Assembly: GCA_029378245.1 (NCBI GenBank)
Contig: JARKIF010000237.1
Span: forward strand, 1-45,511
DNA: 45,511 nucleotides
Reading direction: 5' to 3'
DNA from: Roridomyces roridus
Taxonomy: Eukaryota > Basidiomycota > Agaricomycetes > Agaricales > Mycenaceae
The position numbers and the translations under genes were made by a program. Below, piece after piece: positions 11,225-22,651 of this stretch. The notes under the pieces were generated by a model. The model saw only the letters and a program-made list of their open reading frames with translations. It searched no databases and was not told the DNA's origin. Position 1 is the first letter of the stretch; each line of letters starts with the position of its first letter.

Positions 11225-11334
11225 CACGGCATCGCCACATTGATTGACACTCTTTCTCAACTACAACAGAATCGTGCTACTCAAACGCAACCATCTACCG
11301 TCCTTGTTAGCAAGATGAAAATTTAAAGAGGAAA

Positions 11335-12482
11335 TTACTGACTGGGAACCGCCTTGCCTGCTGCATTTACTTTGGCCGACAGTGCCGACCCACCGCACAA
11401 CAAACCTCTCACGAATGCCTCGGCAACGACTGTAGCACCCGCGGGCAAAGTATGAGTGTGGTCTATCGGATAGAAGGGGTCGACGGCGCTCTTCAGTGGC
11501 ATCAGCAACTCGAAAAATCCCGCCAAACAATACGGACCTCTCCGAGTTTGTCGTACGCTTGAGCGACATATGCATAGTGGTCCACATATGCGACGCCCGT
11601 GTTGTTGCCAGCAACCTCTTTCGCGTACTGTACAAACCGCGGAGGCGCTCCAATGCTGGTACCGGTCCAGATATCATCCGGTGTCTGGCTCGACACGATC
11701 ACGTTCGCGCCCTTGGCCTTCAGCCCAGTAACCGCCTGACGCGACCTTCAGTAAAAGCTAGCAATGGACAGCCCTTTCGCACCTGTTGCATATAGAAATT
11801 GAAAGTGTGGATGACCTGGGTGTTTGTGAGCGTCTGTTTCATCATCTTTGTTGGTTTTATTCACTGCGGAGGTGCCATTCGCCAGTGTGACGGTCGTGGT
11901 CGCTGTAAGGCTGTCTCCGAAAGAATCCTGCCTCCCGTTGTCGGTCGTCCCAGAGAGGCCGTCGTTCTGCTCTCATTCAGTGCTCGATGGCAAATTCAAG
12001 AGTGGAAACCCACATGGCCGAACTGATCCAAATTGAGCAGCAGGAACCAGGCCTATGCTCAAGCACTCACTTCAATAATCTGTGAATTACACGGTGAGTT
12101 TAAAACACAAACTGAAAAGAAATGGACTGACAACAAAATCGCCCGATTTGACGGAGCTTGTCAACGTGGTGAAACGACCCTCGTCGGTGTAGCTGCGCGC
12201 AGAGCGTCCCGCTATGGCGTCATTCACAACTGGAATGGTCAAGAACTGTCCCAGATATTGGCCCCATCCTGTTTATTCGGTTCAGCAAACAACAAGTCGA
12301 GCAACGCTGATAATGTACCGTCGGTCCCAGAACCTCCTCCCCCTGGTGCCATAGTAGAATCACCAGCCTGAAAAACCAATCTACATCTAGCTGGTGGCAC
12401 AGATCGCATTTCGTACCATAAAGACTGTTTGGGCGTACGCGCCGAGCGAAATAAACAAAGAAACAGCAACCCGGGTAAGCAT
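11335..12482 (-). CDS. Rhamnogalacturonan acetylesterase, CE12/SGNH family (tandem copy A)
   Basis: A secreted esterase that removes acetyl groups from rhamnogalacturonan in pectin. Nine exons: 12417-12482, 12319-12367, 12132-12268, 12071-12079, 12014-12022, 11865-11966, 11783-11815, 11538-11735 and 11335-11490, giving 252 aa with all phases consistent. The signal peptide is MLTRVAVSLFISLGAYAQ. SGNH block I is AGDSTMAPGGGGSGTDGWG (nucleophile Ser). Block III is FGHNDG, and the final block is DPFYPIDHTHTLPAGA with the Asp-His pair. Exons 4 and 5 are only 9 nt each (IIE and FGH). It is a head-to-tail tandem neighbour of the next gene, which is a clear paralog; 258 bp separate them. Confidence 0.93.
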
Positions 12483-12740
12483 GTTGTTGGCGAGTGAAGA
12501 ACACGTCTTCCCTTCGTCTTTTATATGCGATGAGGAGCGCGGACCGCGAGCATCAGGTGAGCGCTGAACATTGGACGCGCTAAAACGATATTTCTCCGGG
12601 TAACCAATGCTATTATCGTTCATATGACCGGGCTTGTTGCGAGAAATCCGGACCGCGACGTGCCTTGCAAACACATGAGCGCGAAGAAGTCACGTATGCA
12701 ATTGCGGAGAACCAATTAAAACCGAGGAATAGGCTACTAC

Positions 12741-13783
12741 TCAAATACAGCCGTTTGGGACCGCTTTCCCTGCGGCATTAACGAAATTCTTCAATGCACT
12801 GTTGCTACACAACAAGCCTGAAGAAGTGTAAGATTGCTTTTGAAAGTTCTGGAGGAGCCCTACCTCGGACAAACGCTTCGGCGACGACCGTAGCGCCCGC
12901 GACCGACGTATGAAGATGGTCAATCGGGTAAAACGTGTCGACCGTGGTCATCCCAAGCGCCTCGTAGGCCTGCGCAGTGTAGTTGTAGTGGGGAATGTAT
13001 GTGATCCCAGTGTCAGTTCCGACAGTCTGAGCGTAGGTAACGAATCGGCCTCCATCAGCGATTTGGGTTCCGGTCCAAATATTATCAGGTGTCTGCGATG
13101 CTAGAGCTTGTTCAACCAAAACCATCAGATGAACGAGCCACGCACAGATAATCGGGATTCCACCCTTGGCTTTGATTGAGTTTACCGCGTTTTCAACGTA
13201 AAAGTTGAAGGAGTGGATGACTATCTGTGTGCCGCTGAAGAACAGTCAGGGAATATACTCCATGAACAAGAACTTATGTACTTGGTCTCTGTTACAGCTG
13301 CGGACTTGTCAGACAAGTCATCCTCGAGGGAAAACGATTGCACAACTCTGGGTTATGTTGTATCCATTTCCCACGGCGTCCTCTTGCCCGTTGTCGAAAG
13401 CAGTGCCAGAACTTCCATCGTTGTGCCCAAACTATGATCCATCAGCATTTTCACAAAACCTCCGATCCAAAGCTCACCTCGATGACCTAAAACGGTTCAC
13501 TACCAGTTTACACGCAACAGAGCAAGTTTCGTACCACATAATCCCCCGCCTGCACAGAAGCAATAAGGGTGTTGAAGAACCCCTGGTTGGTGAAAGATCG
13601 CGCGCTAGTACCCGCCACAGCCGAGTTGACCACAGGGATAGTCAGATATTGCGGAAGTTCAACACCCCAGCCTTGAGTCCCGCTGCCGCCGCCACCGAGA
13701 GCCATAGTACTGTCCCCAGCAAGGCGAAGAGTTTGCGCTGAAGCAGTCAACAAATACAAGAACGGAAGAATGGTCTGCAACAT
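12741..13783 (-). CDS. Rhamnogalacturonan acetylesterase, CE12/SGNH family (tandem copy B)
   Basis: Paralog of the adjacent copy A. Seven exons: 13535-13783, 13478-13486, 13347-13431, 13282-13297, 13146-13234, 12864-13100 and 12741-12817, giving 253 aa with no frame break. The signal peptide is MLQTILPFLYLLTASAQ. Block I is LAGDSTMALGGGGSGTQGWG, block III is FGHNDG and the final block is DTFYPIDHLHTSVAGATV. The 9-nt exon encoding VIE is at the same protein position as the IIE micro-exon of copy A. Copy A has an extra intron after FGH that copy B lacks. A second micro-exon of 16 nt (13282-13297) occurs. Pectin-degrading function is inferred from the family. Confidence 0.93.
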
Positions 13784-14015
13784 GGTGGTGGTCTGTTGGC
13801 TCCTGACGGTCTCGCAGACATTCTTAAACGCGGTGGAAGTCGACGGGCCGCAGGAAAGTCAGATGTAGTACATCACAGGGCATCGAGAATACCACTTCTC
13901 GAGATTTTTCCGAACACGGTGTACCTTGACGACGCATGATGCGAGTACAAGGACTTCATGAGCACGTGGCCATAGACACACGACAAGACGCATTCCGAAA
14001 CGAGAATTAACATAC

Positions 14016-16168
14016 TCACGACGACGCGTCAGATTCCGGTTCGCTGCTGTCAACATCATCCGAATCCTGAAGGGCCCCAAATCTGCCGGAGCCAACGTGG
14101 AGAGCATCGGACTCGGAGTCTGATTCATCGCTCACGGGTGGCGACTGCGCTGGCTCGAGTGCATCTTCTGCTTCATCCTCCTCGCTCTCTGCCTCTTTCT
14201 CCTCACTTTCCTCATCACTCTCGCCCTCTTCCTCGCGCGGTATCCAAATCCCCATCTCAGCAGGAGTGTCTGAAGCAGAACCATCCGACTCGGGTGGCCA
14301 GAATGCCCAAGCAACCCGTCCTTCCGCGAGCGATCTCATAACTATATCAAGGTGAGCTGATGCTGAATGGTTCGACAACTACGCACTGGCATTACCAGCC
14401 CTATGAATGTCGGGGCGATTCGCTTTCGCAGTGACCCACTTTTTCTTGTCGGCGTAGGCAATGAGCACATCCATTGCTGTCCACTTGAGTTCCTTGGGTC
14501 GGCTGGCAGCAGGCCGTTCGCCATTGCGCCACGTACGCTTGTCTTCCTCGGGTACATCCACCTCGGCAGGGTGCGAAAGACGGTAAATTTGTTCGAGAGG
14601 AAGGAGTTCTGCTGCATGGTATACGCAAGATGGGAGAGCTGAAATTCTGGAGATGGGCAGGACGCCGGAGAGGACTTGCAACTCCATCGGGACATAGTTT
14701 GGGCACACCAGTCCGGGACAGTCCACCAGACGGACATCAGGTGTCCAGAAGAGCGTCTGGAAGTGCTTGGTCTGGACGAGACGTTAGCGAAACGCAACAC
14801 TGAGGAGGTCAGCGTACCTTTCCTGGGGTCTTTGATGCCCTGACTTTGCTAGTGCCGAACAGAGCATTCAAGAGGGATGACTGAAGACTTGTCAAACGCG
14901 AGCGACAAATTGGTTGCAGAAGAAATCACCTTGCCAACATTTGGCTGCCCTATTATTTTTCTATTGGACGTCAAGTTGAGGATGTTATTTTATTCGACGA
15001 ACCAATTAATCCAATAGTAAGAAATTTGGGTTCCGCTTCAGACGCATCGTCATGAGGAACAGCAGGTCCGCCAACAAAAGTGCCTGCTTTATCATCTTGT
15101 GCCGACACGACTCGTTGCCAGTCTATCTCTCGTTTAACGGGAGGTTTCCAACTTGCCAGACGTGCGGGGTTGGCTTGAACCTTCTCCGGAGGTTGGAGCA
15201 ATGCTGCATGCTCCTCACGTATAGCTTGGACCAACAGATGTCGGAAAGACTCCGGAAGCTTCGGTTCGCGTTGTTTCCGTCCCTGCAAATCTCAATGAAT
15301 TGATCGTCGGGCGACATTGCAAATCATGCCTACCTGATGCACAGAGGTCATTTCCTTTTCCATGTACGACTCCACTTGCACGATCCTCACACCTGGAAAC
15401 TTGGTTTCAAGATATCGTGTCCAGGCGTCTGCTCTCTCTGCCCCGGCAATGTCGACTTTGGTCAGCACCAAGATGACACGCCGGTCAGAGAGATATTCTC
15501 GAAGCGAAGGGGGATAGTGCAAAAGCGGGGCTCTGGAATCGAGGAGGACGAGGATTATTTGCGATATTTCTGTAACCCGCCATCTGAAGCTTCTGTATAA
15601 GGAGAATAGGACGTGAATGGTAAGCGACGTACAGTTGCCTCCAAACTTCGATGTTCCTCTCATAATATGTGGTCGAACGAGGCATCGTCGTGGGTTCCGG
15701 AGGGATTTCGTCCTCCCCGAGTGGCTCCTGGATCTCCGCAAGCTTTTGCCACTCTTCGATGGCTTGATCTGTCTGAGAAATCCACTTGCGAAAAACACCT
15801 TCCTCGTTGCGCTCCACCTCGGTTTTGCTCATCTCGAATCGCCACTTGGGTCTCCGCGGACAACTCAAAGTCGCGTCACCAATGCGCTCCATGGGTGGAA
15901 ACTGGCGGCTTTGGGCCGCGATGGGCCGAGTGAGAGGGAGGGTAGCGGCGAGATATTTGGTTTGTTCGAGGAAGGCGTCGGGCAGCTTGACAAATGCGGA
16001 TTGGAGCTTCCTGGCCGACTGTATCGCGTCCGAGACAGGCAAGGCATGCTTGCGTTTGTCTGCCTGCTTCTTTGGCTCGGGGGCAGGGACATCGCCGCGC
16101 TTGATCGCTTTCTTCAGTTTCTTCCTAGCCGCCAAGGCGTTGGTTGCGGTCGGCTTGCGACGAGGCAT
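14016..16168 (-). CDS. GNL1-like circularly permuted GTPase (HSR1/MMR1, YlqF group)
   Basis: Members of this group act in ribosome assembly and export. Seven exons: 15633-16168, 15334-15592, 15003-15282, 14930-14949, 14818-14880, 14387-14771 and 14016-14341, giving 622 aa with consistent phases. The basic N-terminus is MPRRKPTATNALAARKKLKK. Permuted G motifs appear in the order G4 (LTKVDIAG), G1 (GQPNVGKSSLLNALF) and G3 (DCPGL), after the diagnostic RVTEISQIILVLLDSRAPLLH. The C-terminal half includes LQVLSGVLPISRISALPSCVY, WTAMDVLIAYADKKKW and a very acidic Ser/Glu/Asp-rich end. The 20-nt exon 14930-14949 encodes most of the P-loop. Divergent from the methyltransferase gene, with about 151 bp between starts. 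The stop lies at 14016-14018. Confidence 0.9.
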
Positions 16169-16319
16169 AATAATGAAGGCTAGTCTCCCGCAGACAGAGT
16201 ATAGTCTTTGAGTGGGAGGATGTCGTCGTAAATGTCGTTCCAATCAATGAGAGAGCAAACATCGAGCAATGCCAATGTGCTGCTTTGATCGGCGGCGGCC
16301 ACTCCAAGACATATGCCCG

Positions 16320-18452
16320 ATGACTTCGCCCACTGACATTTCCCCCAACGCCTCTCCCGTCCTAGCCAGTTCCAAGCGCCAGCCGCGCAGGGGTCCGCCC
16401 GAGTCCAAGCATCTACAGCGACAGAGGCTTGCTGGAAAATGTCCCTATCCCCTTGCGTATACCAAGCATGTCTTCGAACTGTGCGGCCCTCGTCTGCTAT
16501 TTACTCGGCCAAGCCTTAATACACCATTTCTCAGCGAGTCTCTCGATATGCGCCTCATTAACCATCTGAATAATGGTTCCGTCTCTTTCGTCGACTTTTC
16601 GGACCCAAACTGGCGGGCGGAGGAGGGATCAGCGACGCCGGAACGTTCACTGGACCTTGGCTGTGGAGTTGGTCCACTACCCATGCTGTAGACGCTTCAT
16701 TCACCGTCTCGCAGACCGGTTCCTGGGTCATTGATGCTGCCAAAGAGTGGCCAAACTGCGACTTTGTGCGTCGACTATGCTGCTTCCCTCTCTTTTGTCC
16801 TGATACGCTTTTACAGGTTGGGTTTGACTTGGTTGACGTCCAAATACCACTCAGGACACTTCCCCCAGAGTACGCATCTATAGCAGAGCGTATATCCTGG
16901 GTCCATGGCAACTTGTGAGTCCTCTTTCCGCCCTTGCTCAACTCAAATAAACGTCTCCTCAGCCTCACCAATAAACTTCCATTCGAGGACGATGAATTTG
17001 ACCACGTACATATACGTGGCATCTCTCAAGGCGTCCCCGAAAACAAGGTGATTCATCATGTACATCACCTGAGAACCGCCACTCAATTGCTGCACTAGTG
17101 GGGCACCTTATTTGAGGTTGGTTAGACGTCTACAATGCCTCTCAGTTACCAACTACGTTTCAGGAAGTCAGTCGTGTGCTGCGCCCCGGAGGTGTCGTGG
17201 AAATTATGGAAGATGGCAAGTTGCATAATACGGACACTGCGACTTGGGCTGATGATTATTCTCCAGATATTATATTTCCGCTGTTACCCAAGTGGTTCAC
17301 CGCTCCACTGCGCTCGCGAACCCGGCGAGCGACATCGGTGGTGCACTATCCTGACGGAACACATCGAGGGTTATTTCCCTTTCCCGATACGCAATCGGAT
17401 GCAGCCGCTCATGACCATGCTCTCCTCGAGTCTCTGTATAAAACTATTTTCTCGAGTCGATTCATCAATCTCAATCCCACAGGTCAGTTCTTTCTTTCTT
17501 CGCTGAACCCAGTCCAACATCATCTACAGCCATCTTACCCAGCTACTTCACAACATACTTTAGGCATGTCACGCTGGGTCCGGTCATCAGCTTCTTTATG
17601 CCCCCGATCCCTCCATTGCAACCTCTCCCTCCGCAAATCATAACATCATATGTTATAGATCCCAACTCTGACACGCTCGATTCCCGGACTTCAACTGTAT
17701 TCGCTTCCCCGAACGAAGTCAGACCGACGTCGTTATCATTCTCATCCGTTTCCAGCACCTCAACGGCGGATTCCTCCCGATTATCTTCCATGTTCACAGG
17801 AACACGGAGAAAATCATCCTCCGTGTCCACCTATGACAGCCCGGAGGACAGCTCCCTTTTTACAAAGCCGAGCAGTGATCCTCCAAAGAGTCCTTCTCCG
17901 TTCAAGAGTTTTGTTTTGGACGGAGGGATGGATGATGAAGAACCGGCCATGTCCCCATACCGGATACAGATGCGCAATAACTTGAATCTGTTTAATGAGC
18001 GAGCATTGGCCATGCATCTCTACCGTTCTTATCAGGTGGTTCTGGCTTGTCAGGAGGAGATGTGGGAGGAGCTCAAAGACCGGATACGGAATAGAAAGGC
18101 GGAGCTCAAGCCATTCGGGTGGGATGATGACGAGGAGTTGGAAGAGCTGCAAAGTCGGAAAAAGTTTGAGCTGCTTGTTGACCGTTATAGGACGTGAGTG
18201 TGTCTGTCCTTCCTTCATGCTTGCTGAGCGAATGTGCTTTGCAGAGATATGCAAACACGGACTGCGCTGTGGTGTTCACTAACTGGGATCGGCTGGCAAT
18301 TTCCTCCACGGGAACCGTTGTCCAAGGCCGAGTTGATTGAGGAGGAGCGTATTCGGGCGGCGATGTTAGAGGCACGGGCGTATGCCGAGTCGGACGATGG
18401 ACCGCCGCAGCCGTGCCGGTCCCTTCGAGTGCTTGTAGGATACAAGGCATGA
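16320..18452 (+). CDS. Class I (SAM-dependent) methyltransferase-domain protein
   Basis: Eight exons: 16320-16667, 16715-16765, 16817-16914, 16963-17047, 17099-17116, 17164-17482, 17530-18193 and 18245-18452, giving 596 aa. Motif I is SLDLGCGTGSWVIDAAKEWP, with GFDLVDVQIP after it. The motif II region is NKLPFEDDEFDHVHIRGISQ, and motif III is EEVSRVLRPGGVVEIMEDG. The C-terminal half, after a Ser/Thr/Pro-rich linker, contains NNLNLFNERALAMHLYRSYQVVLACQEEMWEE and is basidiomycete-like; the substrate is unknown. Exon 5 is only 18 nt (WGTLFE). Two in-frame ATGs upstream (16269 and 16275) could extend the N-terminus. It converges on UTP17 with 151 bp between stops. Confidence 0.87.
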
Positions 18453-18603
18453 ATGTACTATTAAGGGAATTATGTGACGCGTGAACTGGACATTTATATG
18501 ATGAGTCGCTCATCCCTCCTCGCAATGTTCCCTCGTCAGAACATATGAATTAATGCGTAAATAGGTGCATGTACAGATAGCATGGAACCCAAAGCGTAAA
18601 CGA

Positions 18604-21600
18604 TCAACCCATGGACTTTTTCCGTTTCTTCCCGTTCACCATCGGTATCGAAGGGGTATCAGCCACTGCCGGTACCAGGACGTCCTTCTTCACCGCTATT
18701 TGATTTTGTCTCACCGGGGTAGAATGAGAGTGAGGGGTTTTGCCATTGGCGGCACCGTTCGTCACGCCATTCTTTCGAGAAGGCACCGGCTGGGTAGCTT
18801 TGGCTGGAAAAAGACGCGTCAACAAGGCGAGAGAAGGAGCAGGCACACAAACCTTTCAGAGTATGCGATTTGAACAGATCAACCATGGCCCCCATTTCAG
18901 CTTCGTCCACTTGTCGTGAACCGCCCGCACTGGCCAAGAGAGCAGGCTCAGAGTCGTCAGCCATCTCGACGTCTTCAGTCTCCAGAGATTCTGGGAGCAC
19001 TTCGATCTCTCTCGGTTTCAAGAAACCAGCCATCAGAGAATCGAACAGGTCCTCCAAAGGCGGCATCTGATACGCAGCTTTATCAAAGACCTGACTGGCA
19101 TCGTGCCCCGTCCAGGGCCGAGCCGTGGATGCTGGCAAGTCGGATCGCGAGCCACTGGGCTGTTCGCCGAAAGCGGACTTGCCAAAGATGTCCTGGAAAA
19201 GGGTCCGTCGTTGAGGAGCAGAATCCGTCATCATTGCTCTCGATACGGCACCATCGTCCTTGGCGACGCTGACATTGTCGCCGAGGACGACCAGCCTCCA
19301 GTCATGGGTGATGGCGACAAGACTGAACGTTGAAGGGACAAGTGGATACCAGGCAACGTTCCGGAAATTCAAGGGCACCGTGAGAGCCTTGATAGCCTTG
19401 ACCGAGTTGACACTGAAGAGGGCGATTCGAGATTTTACACGCTCGCCAACCGAGGAGACGACAGCGAAAGTGTCCTCGCGTGGATGGGATACCAAGGCTC
19501 GTATCGGCCCAGGGCTCTTGTGATGCCACCGCACTGAATGAAAGTAAATCAAACCGTGCAAGATGATATGGAGACGACACTAACCGCGCTGGTCGACAAG
19601 GTCCCAGAGAACAAGGTCCACCGGTCCAGCAACCGCCAAGTAACGACCAGCTTTCCCGATGAAATGGGAGGCCTTGAAATCTCCGCACTCGGGCGATGCC
19701 AACGTATGGCGCACAAGGTTGGTCGAAGGGTCGAAGAGCACTGTGCGATGCGGAAGCGTTACGGCAAGCAGTGAGCCATCCGGAGACCACGAAACGTGAG
19801 AGGGTATCTCATTTTGAAAGTTGAATGAGGAACGAGCGACCCAAAAGTCTTCCGCGTCCTTGGCTACGTGCAATCGCCAAGTTTTCGCGTTGCCGTCTCC
19901 GCCAGCTGTTGCTAGAAACAGCGGGTGGCCCTCGGATCCGGGGCTGAAGGCGACATCGGTGACCTTTTGCAGACCGTGTGGACGGTCTACACGGGTATTG
20001 AGTATCCAGAAACCAGCCTTGCGGTCCCACCACCAGATTTTCAAATATGATTCGCCGTGAAGATCTTCGTCTCCCTCTCGGGCGTCTATTGTGGCCAACC
20101 AATCACCTGATGGCGAGAGGATTGCTTGCTCGACACGACACGGTTCTAAGGGTTTTTCATCCCGTCGGGACACTCTGTTGGACGGGGATACCTCTAGTTC
20201 AGAGATGAGCGTAGATGATATCGGAGAGTAGATTTGAAGGGAAGATGGATGTGAAGAGGGCAGGATGAGTGTTGAGGTGAGTGTGTGGACCGAAAGCGGT
20301 GTCTGTGCGTTTCTAGAGGTAGACGGAGCATTGTGGATGGCTGTCGGATCTGAAACGCAAGTTAGCGAAGAACTAGGGTAACCAAGAGAACCAACCTAGT
20401 TTTAATCGCGAATAACTGCGCGATATTTTAAGAGATGCCGCCCCAATGAAGGTGTATGTAGCGTCGGCGAGACCCAGAAGATACTCCTCCTCGCCACCAG
20501 TCATTGTGCACACGCTGATGGTTTTAATCGGAGAGCCGACTCGCGGTACAAACTCCCTCTTCCCTGTATGAAGTTGCCAGATGACTAGGACGGACTCCTC
20601 TCCACCGCTGAGGAGGTATGCGCCATTGGGAGTGAATGCGACGGAAGAGACTGCGTGTGCGTGCCAATGCATGATGGCCGTCTGTGACTTCTTTTCAACT
20701 CCGACGGGCTTGTGGACTTGTTCGTCATTGAGACAATACCACAATCGGATGCACCCTTTTTCATCGCCTGTCGCAAAATATTCCTCTGTTGGATGGAACG
20801 CAAGGCAGGTCAACCGCTCCGGAGACACATACTTGGTGAACCCGGAGCTCAAGGCGGCCGACGACGCCACATATGCTTTGTGTCCAGAGATTCCGACTAG
20901 CCATGCACCGTTGGGAGAAAAAGTGAGGCCGACCGGTTGTCGCATCTTTCCCACAGGCGTGATTTGGGAGGACTTTTGCGCGGTCGACTGCGATGCGACC
21001 TCTGCAGGTTTCAAGGATACTTGTAGGACAATCCCGTGCTCGCCTGCAAAAATATCAGTCCTTGTCAGCATACAACGAATTGCCGCCACGCACCGCCGCC
21101 TTTTTTTCCTGGTCTCGAAACCGAAACGAAAACTGAATCTTTGAAGTTTTCGTGGGCGCATATGTGGTGTATGGGTTGCGAAATGTCGATTATTTGGAGG
21201 AGAGTGGCTTCCAGAAAGTCCCAGACAGCCAAAGAGCCCGCCGAGGAGCCCGTGATGAGCTGAAATGCGTTATGTGGGTTGAGCACAGCGCATGTTACGG
21301 TGTCCGACGCGTCGTCGTAGCTCGCCGGACGCGGAATGGAGAGGGTAGAAACGACCTTGCCCGTCGTCGCCGCGTATATACGAACGGAACTACCGACCAA
21401 GGAGAAGAAATGACTGCAAGACGAGTTTTTAAGGACCTGATCGCGGGCAGGGGTGTACAACGCACCTTCCATCCTTGGTGAAGATTGGAGGGACGCTGCT
21501 CACGAGGGAGTCTGTGAGGGATGCCCAGTCCCAGGACGGGCTGGAGGACGGCTGAGCCGCAGGGGGTGGCACACGCCGTTTTGGAGCGGCGGCAGACTGC

Positions 21601-21713
21601 TCCTTGGCCTTTCCCTTGGCCTTGCGAGACGAAGCTGACTTGTGGGCCTTTGGCTGGGCGGGACTCTGAGGGAGCGGTATTTCGTGCGCCTGCCTGACGC
21701 CCGACGCTGCCAT
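18604..21713 (-). CDS. UTP17: WDR75/Nan1-like WD40 protein of the SSU processome (t-UTP)
   Basis: A nucleolar WD40 protein required for pre-18S rRNA transcription and processing. Six exons: 21466-21713, 21094-21413, 20396-21043, 19585-20349, 18853-19533 and 18604-18803, giving 953 aa with no frame break. The N-terminus is basic and low-complexity. WD-type repeats follow: SSVRIYAATTGKVVSTL, ITGSSAGSLAVWDF, PVGLTFSPNGAWLVG, LAFHPTEEYFATGDEKGCIRLWY, VAFTPNGAYLLSGGEESVLVIWQ, SPSGDWLATIDAREGD and VAFSPGSEGHPLFLATAGGDGNAKTW, ending with DLVLWDLVDQR. The C-terminal region is acidic (MPPLEDLFDSLMAGFLKPREIEVLPESLE) and ends in a basic tail (KKRKKSMG). The Plavaka element begins 53 bp upstream of the start codon. 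Confidence 0.88.
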
Positions 21714-21766
21714 TGAGAAAAAAGTCAAGGGACCAATCACACGATGGTGATCCTATCAATTCCTCT

Positions 21767-21798
21767 CATCACCAATAGTGGATGAGCCTGTTATGGGG
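21767..21798 (+). repeat. Left terminal inverted repeat
   Basis: It matches the reverse complement of the right end (29089-29120) over the first 9 bases, AG at positions 11-12, G at 14, and CTGTTA at positions 22-27. This is the outer end of the Plavaka element, next to UTP17. Confidence 0.8.
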
Positions 21799-21960
21799 CT
21801 GACATGCAGCTTAACAGGCGCATCAGGCCTTAACAGTCCTATCAGGACTGAATCCGCCTTTTGTGTGGCTTGAAAGCCACGATTGAGATTCAGCAGCCCT
21901 TAACAGCCCATCCAGCGCTGGATGGGCTGTTAAGCCCTGGAGCGGCTGTTATGGCCTAGG
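21781..21960. repeat. Left subterminal hairpin and CTTAACAG array
   Basis: Contains exact CTTAACAG/CTGTTAAG octamers at 21810-21817, 21829-21836, 21899-21906 and 21927-21934, plus CTGTTATG variants at 21788-21795 and 21946-21953. Small hairpins include CAGTCCT/AGGACTG (21834-21850) and GTGGCTT/AAGCCAC (about 21865-21880). Such repeats in CACTA-like elements bind the transposase; here that role is inferred. Confidence 0.75.
21899..21934. repeat. Perfect 36-bp palindrome
   Basis: The two 18-bp halves (21899-21916 and 21917-21934) are exact reverse complements with no spacer, beginning CTTAACAGCCC and centred on AGC|GCT. Each outer edge is one copy of the octamer shared with the other element end. 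Confidence 0.95.
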
Positions 21961-21965
21961 GATGG

Positions 21966-22650
21966 CTATTCCCTCCTCCTCGCTCCTCTTACGAATCCCA
22001 GAAATAAATTGAAAACAATTGAATTCACAACAGCAGCAACATGAGCATTACGGTACAGTCTAACGAGACACGATGCGAGCAGATCTGCGAATCAAGGTGA
22101 GAAAGAGCTCGACAACGGATGGAAGGGGACATACGATACAGTGGAGCGATGCGATGCGAGGAGCGCTGCGCGAGAGTCAGTCGAGGAAATGGGTGAAATG
22201 AAGGACGCACGATGCAGAGTACAGGAGCAGAACATTGCTGTAGGCCATGTCAGTAAGGCTGGGTATCGATGAGATGAGCCGTTACCGATATTGAGAGTGC
22301 GTTGAGCAGCGAGAATGCGACGAGAAACGTAATAACTAGCCGAGCAGTCAGTAAAGTGTAACGCCGGAAATAAAGGCACACACCATGACAATATTGGAAC
22401 GTTCGTAACGAAATTCTGCAAACGAGAGTTAGCACAACAGTCGGGAAGGAACGCAGAGACATACATTGTTGAATTACAGTCTGAGTTGTCGAGGCCTGCA
22501 CGTCCAAGAAAACACGAATGGGGTCTAGAAGAAACAGATGAGTATCAAATAGCCGAGGCAAACGAGGGCGTACATGGGAGGCAGCAAGGAGGAAACGAGT
22601 GTCTGGAGGAGTGTCAAAGGGTGGAAAGAAATGAGCACATGATACGTACG
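21966..22650 (-). other. Intron-rich transcribed-looking segment downstream of the DUF6698 stop
   Basis: A donor GTACGT begins 2 nt after the DUF6698 stop codon (intron 22603-22649). Six further regular GT-AG introns of 45-50 nt follow, separating exons 22574-22602, 22465-22524, 22384-22415, 22286-22335, 22211-22237, 22135-22165 and a last exon from 22084. The joined exons keep one frame open for 115 codons to TAG 21966-21968, with a hydrophobic stretch (HVITFLVAFSLLNALSI). That frame has no ATG and differs from the DUF6698 frame. It may be a spliced 3' UTR, an alternative C-terminus, or a degenerate third gene of the transposon. Confidence 0.45.
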
Positions 22651-22651
22651 A

